Source: Lichina pygmaea (Eukaryota > Ascomycota > Lichinomycetes > Lichinales > Lichinaceae). Taken from it: DNA of 64,000 nucleotides. The translations under genes were made by a program, and so were the position numbers. The stretch lies in contig OY730170.1 of assembly GCA_963422465.1 (NCBI GenBank), forward strand, positions 4,750,379-4,814,378, given 5' to 3'. Below are positions 47,470 through 58,584 of the stretch, piece by piece; the stretch's first letter is position 1, and each line of letters starts with the position of its first letter. The notes under the pieces are model-generated. The model made no database searches. It had not been told where the DNA came from and was given only the letters and a program-made list of their open reading frames with translations.

Positions 47470-50281
47470 TCACTTGGCGAAATGCAGGTCGTAACCCATC
47501 CACTTCCTGGCCTTGACCTGTTCCACCGTCAAGCCAGGATTGCCGTAGGTCAACGGCGCAAAGAAGTACCAGCCGCCGATGACGGCGGTCATGATAACAC
47601 CGGTAGCAATCCAGGTGGCGAACATGCTTTGTCGACCGAGTCGTTCCCTGATGCTCATCGGTCGTTTGATGCCGGATAGCTCACTTCTCTTCTTATCCTT
47701 ACCGTCTACAACAGCATCGTCCGCCGAGGGCGAGTCATCGAGCACGATGGGGTCGACGTTGAAGACGAACTCCACCACAGCGCCGGCCACCAAGCACGAT
47801 GCGAGGTGGGCAGGGAGATAATGATGCAAGAAGAGTTGCCGACCCATGAGATAGAACGGCAGGTAGTGCGCCGCCCAGCAGAGGAAGAAGAAGCCGGTGG
47901 AGTTGTATAGTCGGGATCGAGTTCCTGTGGCCCACGCTGGAATTAGAATCGACGTGCCAGAAGCGAGCGACGAGAAACTCTGCATCAGGGGGGAAGGGTG
48001 TTGGGGGGGGGGGGGGGGGGAGAGGGAATAGGGCTGGGCTGCTGCCGATGTACGGGTTTCGGGTTCGAAAGTAGATCCACCTACGATGGTCCAAGACGTC
48101 CAATCCTCTCCTGAGGGTCAGCTGGTCTGCCCCCACGATGCCCAGGAAGACGGCGAGAATGCTGGCGACGAACCACCAGCCGATGGGGTTCCCGACGAAG
48201 TATATCTGCTGCTTCGTGTCGTTCTTCGTCCAGAAGCTGACGCCTCGGAGCAGGACCGGCCACTGGAAGGGCTGACTCGAGTACGGATGGCTGCTGGTCA
48301 GGGCGTTGTTGTGGAAGAACATGGCGCGTTGAAGCTCGATGTACTTCCTCAGGAAGGGCAGGCTCTTGACCTTGCGAGGCTCCTTGTGCAGACGCTCGTC
48401 GTCAGGGGCGATGGAGTGTATGTCCTCGACGAACCAGATGTTGCTGGACTGCGCAACGTTCTTGTTGCCGTTGATCTCCTGCTGCTTGTATCCCCAGTCC
48501 GGAAGAGGGGTGGTGTGGGTCCACATCGCGACCCTGGACGGACGATGGATCAGCTTCATGTGGCTGGACACGGTCGAGAAGACCTGGTCCTTCTTGCCGT
48601 GTTCGATCTTGATCTCGAACAGCGTGTTGTTGGCTTTGGGGCCGTTCGCGTTTTCCATCGACGTGGTGGTGAACTCTTGGTTGGTCGGATAGTAGGGCGA
48701 GGCAACGTCGTGCGAGAGGAGGATCGTGTTGGTCACGATGTGTCGAAGCCTGACGACGTTGTTGTTGCGGACTCGATGCCCGTGGCGCTTGTCGTCAGGG
48801 AACGGCTTCTCGGGCAGGATCTGCCACAGGTTGTTGGTGTCGTTGTGCGGATACCCCGTCACCTGCTGGCCTGCGGCACGTCACGTGAGCATCAGAGGGG
48901 TTCGGCGACCGGTCGCGACGCACGATCACTTCGTACCTTGGCTCGAGATCCGCCCGTCGTCATATCGAAGCGGGTATTTATCCGCATGGCTGTGCAGGAA
49001 GGTCTTCGTATCCTTGTGCCTGAAGGTGACCGTGTCGTAGTAGTTGATCTCGATGGACTTCATCGACATGACGTTGTCGCTCAAGGTCTGCTGGAAGTCC
49101 GGGGTCATGAAGTCGTCGCCGGGGCCAGACCGGGTCAAGACGGCAAAATGCACCTGGAACCAGAAGAGATAGAACATGAACGGGACGACGATGAGGCCAA
49201 GGACGCGAGCGGCAAAGTGCTTGGTGAACTCGACCAAGGTCAGCGCTCCGCGCCGCCGGTTGATGTCGAGAAGACCCCAGAGGTCGATGGCAACGGCCGA
49301 GCCGATGGTGAAGAAGGTGAAGACGCCAACCATCTTGGTCGAGATGACGCAGCTCAGAGAGACACCGGTCAAGAGCAGCCACTTCCACCACTTCCGACCG
49401 AACGGAGCGTGCCGCAGCTTGTAGAAGCGGATGTACGACAGAATGCTGAGGGCCATGGCGAACACCAGCGCCGCATCGAGCAGCATCAACCTCGTCTGGC
49501 CGATGTGCGCGTTGTCGAAGAGAATCAGCCCCGCGGCGAGGAGTGTGGCGGGAAGAGAGAAGTCCGACTCCCACATGATCAAGAACGCGGTCGATACCGT
49601 CAGCGCTCCGAGCATGGCCGGCATGGCCCGAAAGGCGACATAAGGGACCTTGTTGTCGATGTACGAATCGCCGATGCTATCGAACAGGAAATGGCCGTCG
49701 TAGCCAACGAACCAGCCCATGAGCGCGAAGAGCAATTTTCCCAGGGGCGGGTGCACATCGAAGAAGTAAGTCCTCCGTAGATACTGGGCGCATCGTGCGT
49801 ATTAGTACGCCGGCGTGACCGAAGAGAATCCGAGGGTCGTCGCAGCAGTAGCAGGAGCGAGACTCCGTTGGCAATGCAGCAGCGCCGTCTTCGTTGCAGA
49901 CCCTCGATTGCACCGTTCGGGGAGTACGTACATATGAAGCGAACTAAGCAGCGCAAGCACCGTTAGCAAAGGTCCAAACGTCGCACATCCAGCCTCGGAC
50001 AGCCTCGACAGTGGGAAGCGCACCTTTCCAAAATGGACCTCGTCGAAGACCACCTGATTAGGGTGGCCTAGGCCGTAGAATCTCGTGGCGAAGGCCAAGG
50101 CCGTGACGATGACGAACGCAATCTGATAGCTCCATTGGGAGTCGCCAGCAGCCTTTGGGCCTCCCACTGACAGGGGTCTGTTGTCATTGTCGACCTGGCC
50201 CTTTGCGGCGACCTTTGATGTGGACCTCTTTGCCGGCGTCGAGGCACGCTGCCTCACGGAAGAGGTGACGGATGAAAACAT
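47470..50281 (-). CDS. PMT4: Protein O-mannosyltransferase, PMT4 type
   Basis: ER membrane enzyme adding the first mannose to Ser/Thr of secretory and membrane proteins from dolichol-P-mannose. Five exons: 50281-50024, 49943-49932 (12 nt), 49783-48937, 48870-48085, 47924-47470; 785 residues, the normal PMT length. The 12-nt exon codes Phe-Ala-Ser-Tyr, exactly the residues needed between FDEVHFGK and YLRRTYFFDVHPP. It is flanked by AG and GTACGT, and the next intron has a TACTAAT branch site. Signatures: the Asp-Glu pair in VVFDEVHFGK, FFDVHPPLGK, DNAHIGQTRLMLLDA, MIR repeats (FLHSHADKYPLRYDDGR, YPHNDTNNLWQILP, LLSHDVASPYYPTNQEF) and the C-terminal membrane block GFFFLCWAAHYLPFYLMGRQ ending KWMGYDLHFAK. 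The MIR wording points to PMT4 rather than PMT1/PMT2. Confidence 0.95.
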
Positions 50282-51712
50282 GTCTCGGGGGGGGGATAGT
50301 AGGTAGTAAAGACCGACGGTAGCCAGTGAGAGACGCACCGACAAGGGAGGAGGTGGACGACGGGGAAAGGCAGAGCACGGCCAAGCTCTTATGGACAAGT
50401 GTCCATCGTGGATCGAGCTCTGGTAAGGGAACTTTTAAGGAGTGTCCTCAACTCGCAGTGTCGCGGGCTGATCAACGGCCACGTACATACGTACACCGTA
50501 AGGGTCAAAGCTCCTTTTCCGACTTTTCTTCCACACCACCCGAATGGAATGTTCAAAAAAGCTGCCGAGTCAGACGTCGAACGCAGTACGAGTACGTATA
50601 GGTACGTACTACTCGTACGCCAGTCGAGGGTGTATTAGTAAGCATTCAACGTGTGTGAAAGGCTATAAGTACTTGTGTAAAACAGCGGGAGGTACGGATA
50701 GTCTTGATAGGATGACTGTACGTATGTACATATGTACGAGTGCAGTACGTACCTGTACCAATGTACGTACGAGAACGTTACGTACATACGTACGTACGGC
50801 GCAGGGCTTGACAGGCACACGTGGCACGACAGGTCACAGAGAGAGTCCAATCGCGACGGACGGTGTCGTCCTTGAGAAGGCCATGACGCCAAGTTCTCAA
50901 ATTGGATATGACGTCGGTGCCGATGGCGGGCGTCGTCGAAGATAGTCAATATCTTTGGTTTTCTCTAGTGTGTGCGTCGGCTCTCTCGAGTGGTCGACTG
51001 AGGACCTGCGGGGTCACTACCACCATCTTTTTGTGGCACCGTGACCGACCTTGCAGCGGCTGGCTCTCGCGCAACGGAGATCTATCCTGTTCGGCTGTGT
51101 TTTGTTTCGAGGCGACGCTGCAGAACCGTCCGTTGTGAGGGGCCTTCTTCTCTAACCGATGTCCGGTCGGTCGAGAGATGGAGACATCTTCGCGGTCCCT
51201 ACGTGATGAAGGCTACCGCTTGATCCACTCGGAGAGGGTGCAACCAAAGTCTCTTCACGGTGACGAGGATTGCTTCTCGACCGGGCCGTAAAAGTGTCTC
51301 CGCGTTCTCTACTGCCCGTTCCGCTGTGTCGATCGGGCGTCATGCTTCCATCTTGCAAACTATCCCTGGCCGTGACATCTCTTCTCGCGGCAAACCTGAC
51401 AAGTTCTGCAATGCTACCCGCGGCAGACCGACGGAGCGGATGAATATCTCCATCCCCTCGGGATTCACGCCCGAGCAAGCCGAAGAGTCAAGAACGACTT
51501 CCGTCACGCGATGGCGCTTGCGGGCGACGCTCGGAACATTGTCGAGCTTCCGCCAGGAGACACCATCAAGTACTCCAACGAAGATGACAGACGCTCCGCT
51601 CGCCTTCTTCCATCCCTCCCGTGAATAAGAAGTCGCGAAGACAGCATTGGGATGGCGGACGATTCTACACACCAAGAGGGCCGAGGGCTATCCTGACGAT
51701 ACCATCGATAGC
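50282..51712. other. Intergenic; GTAC-rich DNA and an unresolved coding-like stretch
   Basis: Dense GTAC/ACGT words lie at 50570-50800. Between about 51140 and 51640 several overlapping frames on both strands look mildly coding (for example plus-strand MALAGDARNIVELPPGDTIK near 51510). No exon chain with matching phases was found, so no gene is called. Confidence 0.4.
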
Positions 51713-52762
51713 CTAACCACCATCTAGCCGCTCCAGCTCTTCTCTCACCACGTTCCCGAAGTCGCGTGAGCCGATACCGAGCGTAGATGCCCGAGAGTGC
51801 AGTGCGCGTAAAGTCTGCTCGATGTGGTCCTTGAAGGCTTTTTGTGTTGCCGTAGTGTCGGTGCTGTCTGCCCATGTCTTCGAGGTGATAGAAATTGCCT
51901 CGTCTGTCGAGGTAGGCTGGTCGAGTCGAGCGGCGGCGCTTGAAGAGGCATGGCATGAGAGATCTCCAGGCGCCCTGTGAGGTTCGACAGAGGTGCTCGC
52001 CCTTTGACCTCTGTGTCTTTCATCTTCGTCAGGAAGACTAGATTGGCCATCTGGCTGAAACGAGCCGGGATCGTCAAGTGCTGGCTGCACCTCTCCATAC
52101 TGAGCATAAAAAGCGTCTTCCGACAACGGCTGTCCATCGGCAGCACTACTTCCGCGTGCTGCAGGACCAGAGGGACTCTCGCAGGGAGATGTTTTCTCGA
52201 GTTCTGACCGGTACTGGTCCCAATAACCATCATCTGCGTCAGGTGTGGTGGCTGGAGCCGCTGCGGGAGCTTGCTCGGCCATTGCTATCGACGGATACCA
52301 ATCTGCGTCATCTGCGCGGACTGGACGACCGACGCTTAAACTATTGAGCCTCCAAGCACCAGCTTGGTCCTCACCACCGGAGCACCGGTGGTAGATGGTC
52401 TTCAGGCAGGGCTCTTCAAGCTGTATCCTTGCTTGAAGCGTATCGCGGTCCCGCCTTCGAAAGGCGACCGCACCTTCGAGCTGGAACTCGACCTCGCCAG
52501 AGACTGGGTGGGGCTCTAGGGACGATTCTCTCACCGCCGATGAGAGCTGCTGGCCCTCCACATCGTCCCAGCTCAGCAGCGGCAGCCACGATCCGGCTTC
52601 ACCGTCACCCTCGGACAGTAGCTGCACCCGCTGAGATAGGACTGGGGTCAGCAAAGGCAGCAGCGCTGGCGGTGGTCGTGACGACACCGCTGCCGTCACG
52701 AGACATGCCAAAAGCGGTGGTATGAGACCTGGCAGATCTGGCTCGGTGACTGGTGAACTCAT
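51713..52762 (-). CDS. Conserved fungal protein of unknown function
   Basis: Intron-free frame of 349 residues from the ATG at 52762 (an in-frame GTG further up is not used as start). It begins MSSPVTEPDLPGLIPPLL. Recognisable features of a widely conserved but uncharacterised ascomycete family: SWLPLLSWDD, HPVSGEVEFQLEG, RDTLQARIQLEEPCLKTIYH, ADWYPSIAMAE, a DDGYWDQYRSE segment, a disordered middle, and a C-terminal helix KAFKDHIEQTLRALH followed by DFGNVVREELERL. No membrane segment or signal peptide. Function unknown. Confidence 0.8.
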   Translation of the reverse strand: MSSPVTEPDLPGLIPPLLACLVTAAVSSRPPPALLPLLTPVLSQRVQLLSEGDGEAGSWLPLLSWDDVEGQQLSSAVRESSLEPHPVSGEVEFQLEGAVAFRRRDRDTLQARIQLEEPCLKTIYHRCSGGEDQAGAWRLNSLSVGRPVRADDADWYPSIAMAEQAPAAAPATTPDADDGYWDQYRSELEKTSPCESPSGPAARGSSAADGQPLSEDAFYAQYGEVQPALDDPGSFQPDGQSSLPDEDERHRGQRASTSVEPHRAPGDLSCHASSSAAARLDQPTSTDEAISITSKTWADSTDTTATQKAFKDHIEQTLRALHSRASTLGIGSRDFGNVVREELERLDGG

Positions 52763-52838
52763 GATGATTGACGTCGGCACGCTTGGTGATTACGAGTAGC
52801 GTCAAGATGCCGAGCCTCTCACCAAAGTCATACGAGTA

Positions 52839-52883
52839 CCCGTGCCATGAGGGGGTACCGGTAATACCCCCCCATAGCACGGG
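52839..52883. mobile_element. Ends-only (45-bp) foldback element 3
   Basis: Near-perfect palindrome beginning CCCGTGCCATG and ending ATAGCACGGG with TACCGGTA in the centre, flanked by TA on each side (52837-52838, 52884-52885). Each half equals the first 20-25 bases of the larger elements at 38146 and 54137. It looks like an element that has lost everything between its tips. Confidence 0.7.
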
Positions 52884-52885
52884 TA

Positions 52886-54136
52886 TATGTATACGTAGTA
52901 CCGTACGGAAGTACATACGTACAGTAGGATAAGTCGGTGGCTCAGTGATTTAATACGGTCGCTCAATTCACAGGAAACCCTGAATGAGGGCTAGGATTCA
53001 TGTGATTAGTCGCTCGTCCACGCCACCGGTGTTCCGAATTTGAGGCATCACCACATTGAGATAGCTGCTAGTTCTTGTGGTGCCCTTGACAGACAGCGTC
53101 TGGTGAAGCTCACCAGCCACGAGAAGCCAATGCCCCCGGGCTCCGACGGAATGCCAACTCGATCTGAAATCAGCCTCCAAAGTGCACGATTAGGCTCATG
53201 CCGATATTGAAAGCTGACAAAAGAGCGCAACTCTCTTGTCAGGTAGCCTTCCTTGGTATATGTACACAGGTACACGTAGTGCGTTTGACAGATATCATGT
53301 GTCGGTGCCCTTTCCTTCTGGCATCCACAAAGTCTCACTCTCACTCGCCACCTCTTCGATGGTCTTTCCATAACAGAAGGGGTACAGACCACCCCGATGG
53401 TACCGAGCGTGTTTGTCCCGAAGCTGTGGGGAGAGAAGAATCCTGGCCAGCTGCCGCTCTGTTCTGTGAGCGTGCTGATTTCGCTCGCCAATGTACTAAG
53501 ATGAAAACCATTCTGTTATTAGCTAACCTTGATTATGTATCTCTTGAGTGGAAGTGACAATAACATACCACCGGCAAATCTTGCAACGTCGTGTGATACT
53601 TGGGAGGGAGTCCGACTTTCTGGCTCCAGCCGTCTTTAGTAAAGCACTTTGTTGCCTGCACCAGGCGGCTGGTGGAGTGGCCTGCGTCGTTGCTCTCGGT
53701 CCCGTCGTTACTAGACAGGGTGATCTTGTGTTTCAAACACAACGTTCCGGCGAAATCAACGACAAGGTTGCCCACTAGAAGTGGAAGCTGCACTTTGAGA
53801 ATTGCACTGGTTGTGGTCTGAACATCTTGTTGTTCTCTACTATGAGTCACCTGGACATCTTATAGTTTTCTGCTGCGGCTTACCTGTACTTGCTGCGGCT
53901 CTTTTTGATAGGTTGCCTTTATTTCCTCTAGGACATCTTGTAGGATCTTGTAGCTTATCAGTCTTGATGTAGTATTTTTCGATTTGATTCTTACACTGAT
54001 TTGGCTGTTACCGTAAGCCACACAGCACTTCTCAAGGGATTCTGACTTGTAGACCTGTGACTTGGGACCCCACGTCACGCGGAGTCGTACAAAGTAGGCT
54101 ACGAGGTTACGTACGTCGGCACGACCCAAACAACTA
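52886..54136. other. Intergenic with two long minus-strand frames, no gene called
   Basis: Minus-strand frames at 53850-53533 and 53491-53048 (about 105 and 147 codons) have mixed composition. The first includes LPLLVGNLVVDFAGTLCLKH. No splice chain or domain was found. They could be remnants of one gene. Confidence 0.35.
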
Positions 54137-54950
54137 CCCGTGCCAAGGGGAGGCACTCCATACCCCCCTCCTGCACCTTCGGTGCAGTCGGAACACCCCT
54201 CCTCCCGGAGGGGTGTCGATCACTTGTCCGATACAATCAGCTGTCCGATACATTTTCATGATACATTCAACTGCAATGTCTATAACTCCACAACAGAGCG
54301 ACTAAACAGAAAAGTAAGTGGCTTATTGGATTCCTCTACCTGTCTACTACAATCCCTGAAGTTATAGACTTCTCTAGATTTCTGTGGCGTTAGTGAGATG
54401 TTACAGCAGTTGTTATTCAAAACCAAGCTCTCAACAACATCAACCTTATAATGTCTATAACTTCACAATCAGATGGGCAAACAGCAATTTTTATGTGCTT
54501 ATCTGATTCTCCTACTTTCTTTCCATCATCTCTGAGGTTGTAAGTCTGTCCTGATTTTGCTGGCGTTGTTGAGTAGCTGCTCTAGCTACTAAAACCATGT
54601 TAGCTACCGGTACCATAGAAGCTTGAGTCACTCGCTTCACTTCTCTCAGATATGTGTGATTTTCATCACTCTTTCTTGTTTTCTACATCATCTACTATCA
54701 TGGCTCAAGCAGAGACCTAAAACTTCAGAGATTATAGTCCAGAAGCAGGTGAATCAAATAAGCCACTTACTTTTCTGTTTAGTCGCTCTGTTGTGGAGTT
54801 ATAGACATTGCGGTTGAATCTATCATGAAAATGTATCAGACAGCTGATTGTATTGGACAAGTGATCAACACCCCTCCGGGAGGAGGGGTGTTCTGACTGT
54901 ACCGAAGGTGCAGGAGGAGGGGGGTATGGAGTGCCTCCCCTTGGCACGGG
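54137..54950. mobile_element. Foldback DNA element 2 with long inverted ends
   Basis: Starts CCCGTGCCAAGGGGAGGC and ends with its complement, flanked by TA (54135-54136, 54951-54952). Terminal inverted repeats are about 235 bp (54137-54370 and 54712-54950), leaving about 340 bp between. Each end contains a CTGCACCTTCGGTGCAG hairpin (UUCG-type loop) and an ACACCCCTCC/GGAGGGGTGT hairpin. The inner part of each repeat contains AATGTCTATAACTCCACAAC, also present in element 1. No coding capacity, so mobilised in trans if at all. Confidence 0.8.
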
Positions 54951-54985
54951 TACTATGTCTGTACTTCTGTACTCGCGATAGATAA

Positions 54986-55040
54986 GTGCGGCTGCACCCG
55001 CCTGCCTAGTCGGTCGCACCCCTGACTAAGCGTCCGGTCG
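54986..55040. repeat. Short interspersed hairpin repeat, copy 2
   Basis: Shares GTGCGGCTGC, CCTAGTC and CTAAGCG blocks in the same order with 7338-7399 and can form the same kind of stem. It lies 34 bp beyond the TA flank of foldback element 2. Confidence 0.5.
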
Positions 55041-55809
55041 GGCTACTGTACTCGTACACTTTGTGGTTTGTAATGTACTTACGGAAGTGCGTACGTACGT
55101 ACGAAGTACTGCTGTACCCCCCTCTTACGAGTGCCCCCCTCGGTACGTATGTACATACGTACAAAAGCCAAGGTGTTCCTTCAAGTGAACTGAGTCAAGG
55201 ATGTCATGACTCTTGACAGCACCACACAGTAAGTGTTCCTAGGCCAGAGTTTTTCCTGAGCTACAGCTGATGGTCAACTATACAGAAATATGATGGAATC
55301 TTGATTTTGATCCTTCAAGTGACTTTTCTTGAGGGGTAGAGACCCCTGTGGCCGTCCGACCCGTGTGGGTCACGGGGCTGATAGCTCAAAAGTCTGGAAG
55401 TACTTACCTCTTGGCGGGTCTGCCGCTGTCTTGAAAGTACCCGCTGTAAGAAGTGGGCACCGAAGTAAGAAATTTGGCGGTAATTGTCTGTTATTGACTC
55501 CAACCTTCATACCTCGTTCATACGGACGACTCTGTCACGTACGTACTTCGTACAGCTTGACCTTCGCGGTTGACGCATCAAGACGCAGGCCCCGAGCCGC
55601 CATCAGGACCCCGGAACCAGCTCGCGCGGCAGCAGAGGGCATGCAGAGACGCGCATGGCATCGGTCGCCGGTTCGATGCAGACAGTAGTCGTTCTGGAAG
55701 TGGAGGACATCTGATCGCCAGCCCGAGCTGTGGCGGGCCCTCTTTTGGATAGGCATGGACCCTATGTCGTCTGCCGTCGTCTGACCCAAGCAACTGAACA
55801 GTCGGCACG
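55041..55809. other. Upstream region of the SLA1-like gene
   Basis: Very GTAC-rich at 55080-55170. A small inverted repeat CCGACCCGTGTGGGTCACGG lies at about 55357-55376. No gene; the promoter of the next gene should lie in the last few hundred bases. Confidence 0.45.
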
Positions 55810-58529
55810 ATGGGCTTCATCGGCGTGTACACCGCGCTCTACGACTATCTGGCCCAGAGCGACCAGGAGCTGTCGTTGCAGGAGGGAGATCTGCTCTATG
55901 TGTTGGAGAAGAGCACCGAAGACGAATGGTGGAAGGCCAAGCGGAAGACGCCAGGCGAGGACGGCGAGGAGCCCGTCGGCTTGGTGCCGAGCAACTACGT
56001 CCAGGAGGTGGGTGCTCCGTTCGTCGAGTGGCGTCTTTCGAGCTAGAGCAGCAGCTAGAACAGGGGCGTCCTGAACGACTGCCATCTGTTTGAGGCGACC
56101 GGGCTGACACTACTTCTCGCCCCAGACCGAACCAGTCAGCCACGCAAGAGCGCTTTACGACTATACTCGACAGACGGACGAGGAGATATCCTTGACTGAG
56201 GATGCGGCGTTGACCGTCTACGACACTACGGACCCCGACTGGGCACTTGTTGGTCTAGACGGCGAATACGGGTTCGCTCCGGCAAACTACATCGAGCTTC
56301 GCGAAGCCCCGTCCGGACCATCCTCGCAGAGGGAGCCGACTCCAAGAGTCGTTGAATCGAGCAAAGAGGCCGAATCTCGAGCCAAGCCTACCTCGGCTTC
56401 GTCGCCGGCCGGTTCTGTGCAGAGCCCTGCGGCAACCCTAGCTGGGATTCTCAACCGCGACCCACCGGCGGTCGCTCGTCCGCAGTCTCCTTCGCCATCG
56501 TCGCCTTCGCCTGACCTACCGGCGCGGCGGCCGACCTACACGCCTGAAGCGTCAGATGACGACGACGCACCGACGCCAAAGGCGCCGCCGGTGCTTCCCA
56601 CGCGACCGGCCTCGCAGAGTGTGTCGTCGGCCAGAGCGACGGCGGGTAGGGGCTCGGTCGAGCCGCCTCGCGTGCGCGCCTCTCCGCCGTTCCACAGAGC
56701 AATCCTGCAAGATGCCTCCGACGACGCGCTCCGGTCTCCCGGGGGGTTTCACCTCTACAACGTCAGCGAGATGGTGTCGGCCATGGGCAAGCGGAAGAAG
56801 ATGCCGACTACGCTGGGGCTGAACACCGCCACCGGCACCATCATGATCGCGCCCGAGAAGAGCCGGGACGGCCCGCAGCAGGAATGGACCGCCGAAAGAC
56901 TGACGCACTACTCCATCGAGGGGAAGCACGTCTTCCTCGACCTCGTTCGACCGAGCAGGAGCGTCGACTTCCACGCCGGCGCCAAGGACACGGCCGAGGA
57001 GATCGTCTCGGCCCTCGGCGAGATCGCCGGGGCGGCCAAGGCCGAGGGTCTACGGGAGGTGCTGGCGGCAGGCTCATCCGCCGCGAACGGCCGGCGCAGA
57101 GGCCAGGTGCTGTACGACTTTGTCGCTCAGGGGGACGACGAGGTGACGGTCGGCGTCGGGGACGAAGTCGTCATCCTCGACGACACCAAGAGCGAGGAAT
57201 GGTGGATGGTGAAGCGCGTCAAGGACGGCAAGGAGGGCGTCATGCCCAGCAGCTACGCCGAACTTGCACGCACGTCCACGCCGAGGGCGAATCCGATCGA
57301 TGCCGCTCGATCGGTCGCGGAACGGAATCGGCTCGAAGAGGAGCGATTGACCAAGCAGGCGGTCAAGGCCGGCAACGCCCGGCAGAGGAGCAGCTCTCAG
57401 AGACCGGACGTGGGCCTGGGTGTCGCGTTGCCTCAGCGTGGTAGCAGCCTCATGAGCAAGACCGCCGGCGGCAGAGACGCCCAAGGCTCGCAGCGTCACA
57501 AGGGCGAGAACAGGTCCGGATCGAAGTCGGGCGGCGGCTCTCGACCGAGTAAGTGGACCGACGGGCCACCCTCGTCACCATCTCGGAAGGGGCTAACGAA
57601 GGACCGTCAGAACCGGAGTCGTCGAAGATACGGACCTGGACGGATCGGTCCGGCTCGTTCAAGGTCGAGGCCGAGTTCATCGGCTGCACGGACGGTAAGA
57701 TCCACCTTCACAAGCTGAACGGCGTCAAGATCGCGGTGCCGGTGGCGAAGATGGCGACTCGAGACCTCGAGTTCGTCGAGCGCATCACCGGCCTGTCGTT
57801 GGACGAGGACAAGCCGCTCTCCGAGATCAAGCGCCGGTCGCGCAGCGTCACCGCCCAGGACCTGGCCAAGGCAGCGCCCGGTCGCAGACCGAACAAGGAC
57901 GAGTACGACTGGTTCGACTTCTTCCTGAAGTGCGGCGTCAACCCTCAGCTGTGCGAGCGCTACTCGTCGAGTTTCCTCAAGGATTCCATGGACGAGACCG
58001 TCCTCCCCGACATCACCTCCGCCGTGCTCAGGACGCTCGGGCTCAAGGAGGGCGACATCCTCAAGGTCATGAAGCATCTCGACGGTCAGTACGGCCGCGC
58101 CGGGACCGGCAAGGCGAAGAGGAACGTCAGCTTCGGCGATGCCGAAGCGATGCGGAACGGCGAAGGCGGCGTCGCGTCACCCTCGAGCGATGGCGGGGGG
58201 CTGTTCTCCGGTCCGGGTGGCACGCTCCGGAACAACACGAGGAAGGGCCGTCCGGCACCGCCGATGCAGACCAAGGACGTTGTGGATTCGAAGGTGTTCG
58301 AGCAGGCTGGAGGCGCCGACTTGCGGAAGGTTCCAGCCTCTCCGTCCGAGCCGGCGCTCTCTCCGACGTCTTCCGCACCCCCGCCGGCGAGGAGAGACGT
58401 AGGCGGTGACGGTCGCGGCGGCTTCGACGACGATGCTTGGAGGGTCAAGCCGACCAAGGAGCAGCGGTCCGCATCGCTCGCGGGCCCCGGCGCCACCGGT
58501 CAACCGAGCACGACCCAGGCATCGCCGGC

Positions 58530-58584
<55 letters not shown>

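Noticed and set aside
48086-49780. 564-codon plus-strand frame opposite PMT4
   Set aside because: Antisense shadow of a well-supported gene; it runs across PMT4 intron and exon borders without regard to them.
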